DNA of 64,000 bases from Flavobacteria bacterium BAL38 (GTDB lineage: Bacteria; Bacteroidota; Bacteroidia; Flavobacteriales; Flavobacteriaceae): NCBI GenBank assembly GCA_000169355.1, contig AAXX01000003.1, positions 62,001 through 126,000 of the forward strand. The letters are read 5' to 3'. This document shows, piece by piece, positions 44,318-54,344 of this stretch. Below the pieces are notes generated by a model. The model ran no database searches and was not told the DNA's origin. It was given only the letters and a program-made list of their open reading frames with translations. Position 1 is the stretch's first letter, and the number at the start of each line of letters is the position of its first letter. The position numbers and the translations under genes are program-made.

Positions 44318-44445
44318 TTTATAGATTTTTAAGACCCCATTTTTAAACGCTATATAATAAGCGTTACAGCTGTAATTCTAATCGAAGTGAATTTCTTAAT
44401 GATTATTCAATTAGTAGAAGAATTAATTGTATAGCAATATACAAA

Positions 44446-44471
44446 AAAATCCCCAATTGCTTGAGGATTTT
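44446..44471 (-). terminator. Terminator of the transketolase operon
   Basis: On the minus strand ATCCTCAA-GCAA-TTGGGGAT: an 8-bp stem closed by a GNRA-type tetraloop (GCAA), extended by A/T pairs and followed by seven T. Confidence 0.92.
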
Positions 44472-44492
44472 AGTGTAAATTAAAATAGAAAA

Positions 44493-45443
44493 TTACTTTC
44501 TTTTTATTACTTTTTCAACCGCTTCAACAATCGCTTGGTTGTTTAATTTGTATTTTTCCATTAATTGGTCAGGTGTTCCACTTTCTCCAAAACTGTCGTT
44601 TACAGCAACAAATTCTTGAGGCAATAAATGGTTTTGAACTAACGTTCTAGAAACACTTTCTCCTAAACCACCAATAATGTTATGTTCTTCCGCTGTAACT
44701 ACACAACCTGTTTTCTTCACCGATTTTAAAATTGCTTCTTCGTCTAATGGTTTTATCGTGTGAATGTTAATTACTTCAGCTGAAATTCCTTTTGCTTCTA
44801 AAGCTTCAGCTGCTACTAATGCTTCCCAAACTAAATGTCCAGTGGCAATAATCGTAACATCAGTACCTTCGTTTAGCATAATGGCTTTTCCAATTACGAA
44901 AGGTTTGTCAGCAGGCATAAAGTTAGGCACCACTGGGCGACCAAAACGCAAATAAGCAGGACCATGGTGATCAGCTAACGCTAAAGTAGCGGCTTTAGTT
45001 TGGTTGTAATCACAAGTGTTAATCACTGTCATTCCAGGTAACATTTTCATTAAACCAATATCTTCTAAGATTTGGTGTGTAGCTCCATCTTCTCCTAGTG
45101 TTAATCCTGCGTGAGAAGCACAAATTTTTACATTTTTATCTGAATATGCTACTGATGACGAATTGATCGTAACTCTACCAGTTGAAAAGTTAGCAAATGT
45201 TCCAGTAAATGGAATTTTACCACCAATGGTTAAACCTGCAGCAATTCCAATCATATTCGCTTCTGCAATTCCAATTTGAAAGAAACGCTCTGGGTGATTT
45301 TTCTTGAAATCGTCAAATTTTAACGAACCAATTAAATCGGCACAAAGAGCTACTACATTTTCGTTTTTTTGACCTAATTCTGTCATTCCAGCTCCAAATC
45401 CTGAACGGGTATCTTTGCTGCCTGTGTTTGTATATTTTTTCAT
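44493..45443 (-). CDS. Transketolase C-terminal subunit
   Basis: A 316-aa subunit with the pyrimidine-binding domain (SGFGAGMTELGQKNENVVALCADL, QIGIAEANMIGIAAGL with the catalytic glutamate) and the transketolase C-terminal domain (VTAEEHNIIGGLGESVS). With the N-terminal subunit encoded next to it, it forms a split transketolase of the pentose phosphate pathway. The two genes are 4 bp apart, N-terminal subunit first. Confidence 0.94.
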   Translation of the reverse strand: MKKYTNTGSKDTRSGFGAGMTELGQKNENVVALCADLIGSLKFDDFKKNHPERFFQIGIAEANMIGIAAGLTIGGKIPFTGTFANFSTGRVTINSSSVAYSDKNVKICASHAGLTLGEDGATHQILEDIGLMKMLPGMTVINTCDYNQTKAATLALADHHGPAYLRFGRPVVPNFMPADKPFVIGKAIMLNEGTDVTIIATGHLVWEALVAAEALEAKGISAEVINIHTIKPLDEEAILKSVKKTGCVVTAEEHNIIGGLGESVSRTLVQNHLLPQEFVAVNDSFGESGTPDQLMEKYKLNNQAIVEAVEKVIKRK

Positions 45444-45447
45444 AATT

Positions 45448-46293
45448 CTAGTAATCTCCTAAAGTTTCAACATTTTGTTCTAACGCTTTTGCTAATTGCT
45501 CATCATTTGGTGCTTTTCCATGCCAAGCGTGTGTGTGCATCATAAAATCTACTCCACTACCCATTTCAGTGTGTAATAAAATACAAACAGGTTTTCCGTT
45601 TCCAGCTTTAGATTTTGCTCCTAATAAACCAGTTTTTATAGCATCAATATTGTTTCCTTGAGCAATTTCTAAAACAATCCAATCAAAAGCTTCAAACTTT
45701 GCTTTTACGCTTCCCATATTAAGAACTTCATCTGTAGTTCCATCAATTTGTTTTCCGTTTAAATCAATAGTGGCAATTAAGTTATCTACTTTTTTTGCAG
45801 AAGCATACATGATAGCTTCCCAGTTTTGTCCTTCTTGTAATTCACCATCACCTAAAAGAGCAAAAACTAAATTAGAATCGTTGTTTAATTTTTTAGCTTG
45901 AGCAGCACCAATTGCAACTGACATTCCTTGTCCTAATGAACCAGATGCCATTCTAATTCCAGGTAACCCTTCATGAGTTGTTGGGTGGCCTTGTAATCTT
46001 GAATTTAATTTTCTGAATGTTGCTAATTCTGCTACTGGAAAGTAACCGCTTCTAGCTAAAACACTATAAAAAACGGGAGAAATATGTCCGTTTGATAAGA
46101 AGAATAAATCCTCACCAATTCCGTTCATATCAAAACCTTCGTTACGTTTCATAACGTCTTGGTAAAGGGTAACCAAAAATTCAGCACATCCCAAAGAACC
46201 TCCTGGATGACCTGAGTTTACGGCATGAACCATACGAAGAATATCTCTTCGAACTTGTGTTGTAAAATCTTGTAGTTGTTGCGTGTTAGACAT
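45448..46293 (-). CDS. Transketolase N-terminal subunit
   Basis: A 281-aa ThDP-binding subunit from the ATG at 46293 (MSNTQQLQDF). A longer reading frame starts at 46359, but a strong promoter lies inside that extension (46324-46354), which supports the shorter start. It has SGHPGGSLG, the ThDP motif GDGELQEGQNWEAIMYASAKKVDNLIATIDLN, and MASGSLGQGMSVAIG. It works with the C-terminal subunit to transfer two-carbon ketol units. Confidence 0.94.
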   Translation of the reverse strand: MSNTQQLQDFTTQVRRDILRMVHAVNSGHPGGSLGCAEFLVTLYQDVMKRNEGFDMNGIGEDLFFLSNGHISPVFYSVLARSGYFPVAELATFRKLNSRLQGHPTTHEGLPGIRMASGSLGQGMSVAIGAAQAKKLNNDSNLVFALLGDGELQEGQNWEAIMYASAKKVDNLIATIDLNGKQIDGTTDEVLNMGSVKAKFEAFDWIVLEIAQGNNIDAIKTGLLGAKSKAGNGKPVCILLHTEMGSGVDFMMHTHAWHGKAPNDEQLAKALEQNVETLGDY

Positions 46294-46323
46294 TATAAAA
46301 GATATATATGTGTTAATTGAATG

Positions 46324-46354
46324 CAAAAGTAATTTTATTTTTTTGGTGGTACAA
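46324..46354 (-). promoter_or_regulatory. Promoter of the transketolase operon
   Basis: Minus strand: TTG (46354-46352), a 20-base spacer, TACTTTTG (46331-46324). It fits the Bacteroidota consensus and lies 31 bp before ATG 46293. Confidence 0.78.
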
Positions 46355-46359
46355 ATCAT

Positions 46360-46706
46360 TTTGTTAGAAGTTATTAAGAATTGTTTTTTGATGGAAGATG
46401 GAAGATGGATGAAGGGTGATAGAAGTTCAGTTTTTTTGCATTACACTTTTCTTATTTAACAGTTGATTAAATGTGTAGTTTGTCATAAGTATCTTTTGAA
46501 TTTCAAAGGAAACGTGTAAAAAGAATAAAAATTATTTTTAAGATTTCTTTCATCTGTTCCAATCTGTGTTCCAATTTAAAAATCAGTTATAATCTGCGTT
46601 TCGCTTATGCGAATCTGTTTCATCTGCGTGCCTTATCATAAATAATTCTAAATTCCAATTTCTAAATTCTAAAATAAATTATCTTTGCGTTTCGTAAAAG
46701 CACAAT
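46360..46706. repeat. Repeat-rich intergenic region upstream of tgt
   Basis: No gene seen. It holds GATGGAAGATGGAAGATGGATGAAGG-type words (46390-46416), then copy 2 of the ATCTGCGTT family at 46542-46632 (AATCTGTGTTCC, AATCTGCGTTTCGCTTATGCGAATCTG, CATCTGCGTGCC) with the palindrome TTTCGCTTATGCGAA. Runs of AATTCTAAATTCC follow. A TATCTTTG -7-like element for tgt is at 46680-46687. Confidence 0.7.
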
Positions 46707-47837
46707 ATGAAGTTTGATTTAATTACCAAAGACCCAAAAAGTAAAGCCAGAGCTGGAAAAATAACTACTGATCACGGTGTTATTGAAACCCCAATTTTTA
46801 TGCCCGTAGGAACCGTGGCTTCTGTAAAAGGAGTACACCAGCGCGAGCTAAGAGAAGATATTAATCCAGATATTATATTAGGTAATACCTATCATTTATA
46901 TTTAAGACCTCAAACCAAAATTTTAGAAGCCGCTGGAGGTTTGCATAAATTCATGAATTGGGATAGAAATATCTTAACCGATTCTGGTGGATATCAAGTG
47001 TATTCTTTATCCGGAAGGAGAAAAATTAAAGAAGAAGGGGTGAAATTCAAATCGCATATTGATGGTTCGTATCATTTCTTTTCGCCAGAAAATGTAATGG
47101 AAATTCAAAGAACTATTGGAGCCGATATTATTATGGCTTTTGATGAATGTACACCTTATCCGTGTGATTATCGTTATGCAAAACGTTCAATGCACATGAC
47201 GCACCGTTGGTTAGATAGATGTATCAATCATTTAGAAAAATTACCATTTAAATACGGTTACGAACAAACGTTTTTCCCTATTGTTCAAGGAAGTACCTAT
47301 AAAGATTTACGAGAACAATCGGCAGAATATATTGCTAATGCTGGTGCACAAGGAAATGCTATTGGCGGACTTTCTGTAGGAGAACCTGCAGAAGAAATGT
47401 ACGCAATGACCGAAATTGTTACCGCAATTCTTCCAGAAGACAAGCCAAGGTATTTAATGGGTGTGGGAACGCCTATCAATATTTTAGAAAATATTGCGTT
47501 AGGAATTGATATGTTCGATTGTGTTATGCCAACTCGTAATGCCAGAAATGGAATGTTATTTACGGCTTACGGATCTATAAATATTAAAAATAAGAAGTGG
47601 GAAGACGATTTTTCTCCAATTGATGAAATGGGACACACTTGGGTGGATACCGAATATTCAAAAGCATATTTAAGACACTTATTTGCTGCAAATGAATTCT
47701 TAGGAAAACAAATTGCAACTATTCATAATTTAGGGTTTTACATGTGGTTGGTTCGCGAAGCAAGAAGGCAAATTATCGCAGGAACATTCAGAGAATGGAA
47801 AGATAAAATGGTGATTCAAATGAGTCAACGATTATAA
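46707..47837 (+). CDS. tgt: tRNA-guanine(34) transglycosylase, zinc cysteines absent
   Basis: A 376-aa TIM-barrel enzyme that swaps guanine-34 of tRNAs with GUN anticodons for preQ1, a step to queuosine. Catalytic D92 (TDSGGYQVYSL), the substrate region FDECTPYP (146-153) and nucleophile D271 (MFDCVMPTRNARNG) are intact. The usual zinc site CxCxxC, about residues 308-315, reads MGHTWVDTEYS here and has no cysteine; only the His of TIHNL (340) remains. The fold may be kept without zinc. It lies 9 bp before the permease gene. Confidence 0.95.
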   Translation: MKFDLITKDPKSKARAGKITTDHGVIETPIFMPVGTVASVKGVHQRELREDINPDIILGNTYHLYLRPQTKILEAAGGLHKFMNWDRNILTDSGGYQVYSLSGRRKIKEEGVKFKSHIDGSYHFFSPENVMEIQRTIGADIIMAFDECTPYPCDYRYAKRSMHMTHRWLDRCINHLEKLPFKYGYEQTFFPIVQGSTYKDLREQSAEYIANAGAQGNAIGGLSVGEPAEEMYAMTEIVTAILPEDKPRYLMGVGTPINILENIALGIDMFDCVMPTRNARNGMLFTAYGSINIKNKKWEDDFSPIDEMGHTWVDTEYSKAYLRHLFAANEFLGKQIATIHNLGFYMWLVREARRQIIAGTFREWKDKMVIQMSQRL

Positions 47838-47846
47838 ATTCAGAAA

Positions 47847-48933
47847 ATGAAAATAATAGACAAATATATTTTAAAACGTTATTTGGTTACTTTTTCGGTG
47901 ATGTTGATTATGTTTATTCCGATAGGAATTACGATTGACGTTTCGGAAAAAGTGAATAAAATGATTGAGAAGAAAATCCCATTGACAGATATTTTAGTCT
48001 ATTATGGCGATTTTACTGTCTATTTTGCCAATCTATTATTTCCTATATTTCTATTTTTATCTATCATTTGGTTTACCTCTAAATTAGCAAATAATACTGA
48101 AATTATTGCAATTTTGAGTTCAGGAATTTCGTTTGCAAGATTCCTAAGACCTTTTATATATGGTGCAGTAATTGTATCTATTTTTGCTTTATTGATGGGA
48201 TTTTTTTTAATTCCGCAAGCAAGTAAAGGTTTTAACGATTTTAGATATCAAAACTTAAAAGGGAATTCTCAAACAAGAGAAACATCAGATATTTTAGACA
48301 AATTAAAAAGAAGGTAAAATTGAAGAAAATATCTATGTAAGTAATTATAATTATTTATCGCAAACTGGATTTAATTTTACGTTTGAAAAAATTATTGATA
48401 ATAAATTAGTAGAAAAAGTAACAGCAAACAGAATAAGGTATAGTGAAAAAACTAAAAAATATACGTTATTTGGATACAATAAAAGAATTGTAGGTATTGA
48501 TAATGATAAAATTGAAATTTTAGATAAAATTGATTTGTCTTATAATTTTGAACCCGATGATTTAACTCCAGTTGTTTATGTTGCAGAAACCATGACTATT
48601 GGACAATTAAATTCTTTTATTAATAAAGAAAGAGCTCGTGGAAACGGAAACATAAATACGTACTTGGTAGTTTTTTATAAGAAATTTAGTTTGCCAATTT
48701 CCGCTTTTATTTTAACCATTATAGCAGTTGCGGTTTCTTCAATGAAACGCAGAGGAGGTATGGGAATTAATTTAGCAATTGGAATCGTTATCGCCTTTAC
48801 TTTTATCTTCTTCGATAAAGTTTTCGGAACTTTAGCTGAAAAATCGAGTATTCCTCCATTTTTAGCGGTTTGGTTTCCAAATATTGTTTTCGGAATTTTA
48901 GCTGCTTATTTACTCCGCAATGCAAAACGATAA
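47847..48933 (+). pseudogene. LptF/LptG family permease with one frameshift
   Basis: A YjgP/YjgQ-type inner-membrane permease of the LPS export ABC complex. The first frame (47847-48317) covers the N-terminal helices (IIDKYILKRYLVTFSVMLIMFIPIGITID) and stops after RETSDILDKLKRR. The periplasmic domain continues one frame over (EGKIEENIYVSNYNYLSQTGFNFTFEKI...), and the C-terminal helices end at 48933. Removing one A from the five-A run near 48304-48308 restores a ~361-aa protein of normal length. An indel in a short homopolymer points to sequencing error or phase variation; real loss would affect LPS transport unless paralogues exist. Confidence 0.88.
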
Positions 48934-49804
48934 TTTAAAAAGTTATTTACATCTTCATGTAATTGTATTTATTTGGGGTTTTACCGCCATTCTTGGGAAA
49001 CTAATTTCATTAGAAGCTTTAGATTTGGTTTGGTATCGAATGCTTTTTGCTTCGGCAATCATGACGATTGTTGTAATGCTTTCTAAAGAAAAAATTAAAG
49101 TGCCATTTAATGTTTTAATAGGTTTTATTGTTTCAGGAATTATTATTGCGGCACATTGGCTTACTTTTTATCAAGCTATAAAAGTTTCAAATGTATCGAT
49201 AACATTAGCATGTTTGTCTACTGGAGCTTTTTTTGCTTCTATCTTAGAACCTATATTTTATAAACGAAAAGTTATTTGGTATGAATTACTTTTTGGACTT
49301 ATTGTTGTAGTAGGATTAGGCATTATTTTTAAAGTAGAAACTAAATATGCAACTGGAATTTATTTAGCTATTACTTCAGCTTTTTTATCAGCTCTTTTCT
49401 CAGTTATTAACGGAAAATATGCTAAAGAATATAATCCGAATATTATTTCATTATATGAATTATCAAGTGGTGTTTTCTTTTTAAGTATTTACTTGTTTTT
49501 TGCAGGAAGTTTTACACCAGCCTTTTTTACACTTTCTAGTAAAGATTTAATTTGGTTATTTTTATTGTCATCAATTTGCACTGCTTATGCTTTTTCGGCT
49601 TCAGTAAAAGTGATGAAATTTTTAAGTCCGTTTACTGTTATGTTAACTATAAATTTGGAACCTATATACGGAATTATTTTAGCCTTGCTAATTTTTAAAG
49701 ATGGAGAAGAAATGTCTCCTTTGTTTTATATAGGGGCTTTACTAATTTTAGCTACTGTAATTGCTAACGGAATTGTAAAAAGTTACAAAAAAAGTAACAA
49801 CTAA
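48920..49804 (+). CDS. EamA/DMT family transporter
   Basis: A 294-aa membrane protein with ten predicted helices in two EamA repeats ([35 protein letters not shown] and [28 protein letters not shown]). Such carriers export metabolites or amino acids. It starts 14 bp inside the end of the permease gene, a normal overlap. No substrate can be deduced. Confidence 0.9.
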   Translation: MQNDNLKSYLHLHVIVFIWGFTAILGKLISLEALDLVWYRMLFASAIMTIVVMLSKEKIKVPFNVLIGFIVSGIIIAAHWLTFYQAIKVSNVSITLACLSTGAFFASILEPIFYKRKVIWYELLFGLIVVVGLGIIFKVETKYATGIYLAITSAFLSALFSVINGKYAKEYNPNIISLYELSSGVFFLSIYLFFAGSFTPAFFTLSSKDLIWLFLLSSICTAYAFSASVKVMKFLSPFTVMLTINLEPIYGIILALLIFKDGEEMSPLFYIGALLILATVIANGIVKSYKKSNN

Positions 49805-49878
49805 TTAAGATTAGTTTATTAAAGTTAATTGAAAATTTTATCTTTGTCACAACAAACACAAACCCAAATAAACCGATT

Positions 49879-50832
49879 ATGGAATATTTAGATTTTGAAT
49901 TACCAATAAAAGAGCTTGAAGACCAATTAGATAAATGTCAAATTATTGGTCAAGAATCAGATGTCGATGTATCTAATACTTGCAAGCAAATTGAGAAGAA
50001 ATTAGAAGACACTAAGAAGAAAATATATAAAAACCTTACGGCTTGGCAACGTGTTCAATTATCACGTCATCCAAATCGTCCGTATACATTAGAATATATT
50101 CAAAATCTAACTAAAGGGACATTTTTAGAACTTTTTGGAGACAGAAATTTCAAAGATGATAAAGCAATGATTGGTGGATTAGGTCAAATCAACGGACAAT
50201 CATTTATGATTATTGGTCAGCAAAAAGGAGTAAATACTAAAATGCGCCAATATAGAAACTTTGGGATGGCAAATCCAGAAGGATATAGAAAGGCACTTCG
50301 TTTAATGAAAATGGCTGAAAAGTTTAATATTCCCGTTTTAACATTAATAGATACTCCAGGCGCTTATCCAGGTTTAGAAGCAGAAGAAAGAGGACAAGGT
50401 GAGGCTATTGCAAGAAATATTTTTGAAATGGCTCGTTTAAAAACACCTATTATTTCTATAATTATTGGAGAAGGAGCTTCAGGTGGAGCATTAGGAATTG
50501 GAGTAGGTAACAGAGTATACATGTTAGAAAACACTTGGTATTCTGTAATTTCTCCAGAATCTTGTTCGTCTATTTTATGGAGAAGTTGGGAGTACAAAGA
50601 GCAAGCTGCAGAAGCATTAAAATTAACTTCAATTGATATGAAAAAACAAAAGTTAATTGATGATATTATACCAGAACCTCTAGGTGGAGCTCATTACGAT
50701 AAAGAAACTACTTTTAAAACTGTAGCTGAATTTGTAACAAAAGCTTTTAACGAATTAAAAGATTTATCAACAAAAGAATTAGTTGCTCAGCGAATGGATA
50801 AATATAGTAATATGGGTGAATTCAAAGAATAA
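49879..50832 (+). CDS. accA: Acetyl-CoA carboxylase, carboxyltransferase alpha subunit
   Basis: A 317-aa AccA. The N-terminal helices ([19 protein letters not shown]) and the crotonase-like core ([81 protein letters not shown]) are typical. With AccD it moves carboxyl from biotin to acetyl-CoA, the first step of fatty-acid synthesis. A TATCTTTG -7-like element is at 49839-49846. A terminator follows. Confidence 0.97.
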   Translation: MEYLDFELPIKELEDQLDKCQIIGQESDVDVSNTCKQIEKKLEDTKKKIYKNLTAWQRVQLSRHPNRPYTLEYIQNLTKGTFLELFGDRNFKDDKAMIGGLGQINGQSFMIIGQQKGVNTKMRQYRNFGMANPEGYRKALRLMKMAEKFNIPVLTLIDTPGAYPGLEAEERGQGEAIARNIFEMARLKTPIISIIIGEGASGGALGIGVGNRVYMLENTWYSVISPESCSSILWRSWEYKEQAAEALKLTSIDMKKQKLIDDIIPEPLGGAHYDKETTFKTVAEFVTKAFNELKDLSTKELVAQRMDKYSNMGEFKE

Positions 50833-50854
50833 CCGATGTAAATCAAAAATATAT

Positions 50855-50888
50855 TAAATCCGGAGCTATTAGTTTCGGATTTTTTTTG
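50855..50888 (+). terminator. Terminator of accA
   Basis: AAATCCG-GAGCTATTAGTTT-CGGATTT and eight T, 24 bp after the stop. Confidence 0.88.
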
Positions 50889-50974
50889 GCTTATTAACAA
50901 TAATTTCAAGTTATTAACAGTTCGTTATTAAGAACTCAAAACGTTTTTTTGTAAAATTTGGTTAACTTCGCAAT

Positions 50975-52522
50975 ATGGAAAATGTCAGAAATATGAACCC
51001 AATAAAAGTAGATAAAACTACTATTATCAATTTGGAAAAAGGAAAACTACCTCCTCAAGCGTTAGACCTTGAAGAAGCAGTACTTGGTGCCATGATGATT
51101 GATAAAAAAGGGGTAGATGAGGTAATTGATATTTTACAACCTGATGCCTTTTATAAAGAAGCACATAAGCATATTTTTGAAGCTATTGTGCAACTTTTCA
51201 ATGAAACACAACCGGTTGACTTATTAACGGTTTCAGCACAATTAAAGAAAAACGGAAAACTAGAACTTTCGGGTGGTGATTTTTACTTAATTCAATTAAC
51301 TCAAAAGATATCTTCATCGGCGCATATTGAGTTTCACTCACGTATTATTCTGCAAAAATTTATTCAAAGAAGTTTGATAAAAATTTCAAGTGAAATTATT
51401 GAAGAATCTTATGATGATGCTACCGATGTATTTGATTTATTAGATAAAGCAGAATCAAAACTGTATGAAGTAACGCAAGGAAATATTAAGCGTAGTTCAG
51501 AAACAGCTCAAAGTTTAGTAATTCAAGCTAAAAAACGTATTGAAGAAATTGCAGGAAAAGAAGGCTTGAGTGGAATTGCAACAGGATTCCATAACTTAGA
51601 TAAATTAACTTCGGGTTGGCAACCATCCGATTTAATTATTATAGCAGCTCGTCCGGGTATGGGTAAAACCGCTTTTGTACTTTCAATGGCTCGAAATATG
51701 GCCGTTGATTACAATCATCCAGTGGCTTTGTTCTCATTAGAGATGTCGTCTGTTCAGTTAATAACCCGTTTAATTTCTTCTGAAACCGGATTATCATCAG
51801 AAAAATTAAGAACCGGAAAATTAGAAAAACACGAATGGGAGCAACTTTCTATCAAAGTAAAAAACTTAGAAAAAGCACCTTTATATATTGATGATACACC
51901 ATCGCTATCTATTTTTGATTTACGTGCAAAAGCAAGAAGGCTTTCGTCGCAATATGGAATCAAAATGATTGTAGTTGATTATTTACAATTAATGACAGCG
52001 GGTGGAAATGGAAAAGGCGGTGGAAATCGTGAGCAAGAAATTTCAACTATTTCCCGAAACCTTAAAGCGTTAGCAAAAGAATTAAACGTTCCAGTTATTG
52101 CATTATCTCAGTTATCGCGTGCTGTGGAAACACGTGGTTCTAGTAAAAGACCTTTACTTTCCGACCTTCGTGAATCGGGTGCAATTGAGCAAGATGCCGA
52201 TATTGTATCGTTTATTTACCGACCAGAATATTACAAAATTGATGAGTGGGATGATGAAGAACGCTCGCCTACACAAGGTCAGGCTGAATTTATCGTTGCA
52301 AAACACAGAAATGGTGGTTTAGATGAAATCCGCTTAAAGTTCGTTGGAAACTTAGGAAAGTTCGAAAATTTAGATGATTTTAGTTCTCCATTTGACGAAT
52401 TGCCTTCTAAGATGAATTTAGACGATTCAAATCCTTTTATAACACCTAATCTTCCAACACCAAACGAGGCTTTCGGAAGTACTATGAATTCTTTTGACGA
52501 CGATTCAGATGTTCCATTTTAA
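50975..52522 (+). CDS. dnaB: Replicative DNA helicase
   Basis: A 515-aa hexameric helicase of the replication fork. The N-terminal collar domain starts at about residue 25 (PPQALDLEEAVLGAMMIDKKGVDEV). The RecA-like core has Walker A ARPGMGKT at 225-232 and the Walker B segment MIVVDYLQLM, then LSQLSRAVETR and the arginine-finger region SDLRESGAIEQDADIV. The C-terminal tail is acidic. No intein. The start could be ATG 50993, six codons in. Confidence 0.97.
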   Translation: MENVRNMNPIKVDKTTIINLEKGKLPPQALDLEEAVLGAMMIDKKGVDEVIDILQPDAFYKEAHKHIFEAIVQLFNETQPVDLLTVSAQLKKNGKLELSGGDFYLIQLTQKISSSAHIEFHSRIILQKFIQRSLIKISSEIIEESYDDATDVFDLLDKAESKLYEVTQGNIKRSSETAQSLVIQAKKRIEEIAGKEGLSGIATGFHNLDKLTSGWQPSDLIIIAARPGMGKTAFVLSMARNMAVDYNHPVALFSLEMSSVQLITRLISSETGLSSEKLRTGKLEKHEWEQLSIKVKNLEKAPLYIDDTPSLSIFDLRAKARRLSSQYGIKMIVVDYLQLMTAGGNGKGGGNREQEISTISRNLKALAKELNVPVIALSQLSRAVETRGSSKRPLLSDLRESGAIEQDADIVSFIYRPEYYKIDEWDDEERSPTQGQAEFIVAKHRNGGLDEIRLKFVGNLGKFENLDDFSSPFDELPSKMNLDDSNPFITPNLPTPNEAFGSTMNSFDDDSDVPF

Positions 52523-52530
52523 TCCAAATT

Positions 52531-53799
52531 ATGAAAAAAAATAGTATTCTCTTTATTTTTCTTTTTTCATTACAGCCATTATTTGCTTCATTTGTTTTAC
52601 TTCCAATGGAAGCTGAAGGGCAACAAAATCACTTAAAAGCCTACGGAATTACGTATTGGGCTTTAGAAAAAAGTTATAAAGTTAGTTGGCTTTTAAATTA
52701 TAGAGGTGGTGCGTTTTTATTGCCCGATGCTCCTGAAATAAGAAAAGAATGTCAAATTAGGGGTGTAACTTTTGAAGTGTTATCAGATGCTACAACAAAT
52801 TCTATTTTAGAGGATATCAGTTCGCCTTCTCAAAATATGGAAACGGTTGTTTTAGAAAAATCACCTAAAATTGCAGTATATACTCCAAAAGGCAAACAAC
52901 CTTGGGATGATGCTGTAACAATGGTACTTACCTATGCAGAAATTCCATATACAGAGATTTACGATGAAGAAGTGTTGTCTGATCAGTTGTTATTATATGA
53001 TTGGTTACACTTACATCATGAAGATTTTACTGGTCAATACGGAAAGTTTTTTGGAAATTATAGAAGTACACCTTGGTACATACAGCAAAAAGCAGATGCT
53101 GAAGCATTGGCTAAAAAATTGGGCTACAATAAAGTATCAGAAGAAAAATTGGAAGTTGCCAAAAAAATACGAGATTTTGTAATTGGAGGCGGATTTATGT
53201 TTGCCATGTGTTCTGCAACAGATAGTTTTGATATTGCGCTTTCTGCAGAAGGAGTTGATATTTGCGAACCTATGTTTGATGGAGATGATTCAGATGCAAA
53301 TTATCAAACCCGAATAGATTATACAAGTACCTTTGCTTTTAAAGATTATAAGTTAGAAAGAAATCCAATTGTATATGAGTTTTCTGATATTGATACTACA
53401 GATAAACACGGTAAAGGAGCTTTTGTTATGGATAAAGATTATTTTACTTTAATGGAATATTCTGCAAAATGGGATCCAATTCCGACTATGTTATGTCAAA
53501 ATCACACCCAATTAGTAAAAGGATTCATGGGACAAACTACGGCTTTTGATTCAGAGAAAATCAAATCAAACGTTTTAATTATGGGTGAATGTAAAATTAA
53601 TGGAGAAGCACGTTATATTCATGGAACAAAAGGGAAAGGAATGTTTACATTTTACGGTGGCCATGATCCAGAAGATTATCAACATAGAGTAGGAGATGCG
53701 CCAACCGTTTTAGATTTACATCCTAATTCGCCAGGTTATCGTTTAATTTTAAATAATGTATTATTTCCTGCTGCAAGAAAAAAGAAGTTGAAAACTTAA
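52531..53799 (+). CDS. Exported protein, often labelled asparagine synthetase B-like; function unknown
   Basis: A 422-aa protein with a signal peptide (residues 1-19, cut near LFA-S). It has no asparagine-synthetase glutaminase or PPi-motif domain, so that label would be misleading. A class I glutamine-amidotransferase-like or ThuA-like fold is suggested by KIAVYTPKGKQPWDDAVTMVLTYAEIPYTEIYDEEV, LHLHHEDFTG and the elbow GGGFMFAMCSATDSFD. A late GHDPEDYQHR block contains candidate catalytic His. It starts 8 bp after dnaB. Probably periplasmic or surface. Confidence 0.8.
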   Translation: MKKNSILFIFLFSLQPLFASFVLLPMEAEGQQNHLKAYGITYWALEKSYKVSWLLNYRGGAFLLPDAPEIRKECQIRGVTFEVLSDATTNSILEDISSPSQNMETVVLEKSPKIAVYTPKGKQPWDDAVTMVLTYAEIPYTEIYDEEVLSDQLLLYDWLHLHHEDFTGQYGKFFGNYRSTPWYIQQKADAEALAKKLGYNKVSEEKLEVAKKIRDFVIGGGFMFAMCSATDSFDIALSAEGVDICEPMFDGDDSDANYQTRIDYTSTFAFKDYKLERNPIVYEFSDIDTTDKHGKGAFVMDKDYFTLMEYSAKWDPIPTMLCQNHTQLVKGFMGQTTAFDSEKIKSNVLIMGECKINGEARYIHGTKGKGMFTFYGGHDPEDYQHRVGDAPTVLDLHPNSPGYRLILNNVLFPAARKKKLKT

Positions 53800-54260
53800 T
53801 TTAACTTCAAAACATCATCAATAATCATCAAATGATGTTTCGTGTGTAATACTAAAAAATCTTCTGTCTCTTTTTTATTTAAATCGCCAAAAAAGGGATG
53901 TGAAAAATGTGCATTTTTTTCTAATTGATTCCAATCGATAAGATTTTCTTTTACTTTTTGTAAACTTAATTGCAATGAATCTGATGAAATAGCTCCATCA
54001 GGTCTAACAATTTTAGGAGCTTTCGCTTTTCCTCTCGGGATTTTTTTAACAATTCCCATTATTAAAACACGTTTAAAGTTAAAACGCCATTTGTAATTTA
54101 CCGGATTTGAATTTTTACAACCCGTAACAATTTGATCTATCGTTTTTAAACTGTGTTCAATATGCCAACCCACACTTCCTTCAGAAATCGCAAGATTAGT
54201 AGTTTTAAAATGTAATATTTTTGATTCTAATTGATTAATTAAATGGTGTAAGTTTTGCAT
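53796..54260 (-). CDS. DUF1569 (DinB superfamily) protein
   Basis: A 154-aa four-helix protein. H33 and H36 in VGWHIEHSLKTID, H in HPFFGDL and HTKHH in VLHTKHHLMIIDDVL match the metal-binding histidines of the DinB/DUF1569 superfamily. This group may include thiol transferases; the substrate is unknown. Its 3' end overlaps the convergent exported-protein gene by 4 bp (stop codons interlock). Confidence 0.88.
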   Translation of the reverse strand: MQNLHHLINQLESKILHFKTTNLAISEGSVGWHIEHSLKTIDQIVTGCKNSNPVNYKWRFNFKRVLIMGIVKKIPRGKAKAPKIVRPDGAISSDSLQLSLQKVKENLIDWNQLEKNAHFSHPFFGDLNKKETEDFLVLHTKHHLMIIDDVLKLN

Positions 54261-54283
54261 ATAATAGTGTTAATGATTTAAAA

Positions 54284-54323
54284 ATATAAAAAATCCCAAA
54301 AACATTTTCAGAATTTGGGATTT
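54284..54323 (-). terminator. Terminator of cphA
   Basis: AAATCCCAAA...TTTGGGATTT hairpin with T-rich sequence on the minus strand, directly after the cphA stop at 54345. Confidence 0.85.
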
Positions 54324-54344
54324 ATATTTGATAATTAACTTTTA

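Noticed and set aside
52531..53799. True asparagine synthetase
   Set aside because: No N-terminal Cys2 glutaminase and no SGGxDS PPi motif; it also has a signal peptide.
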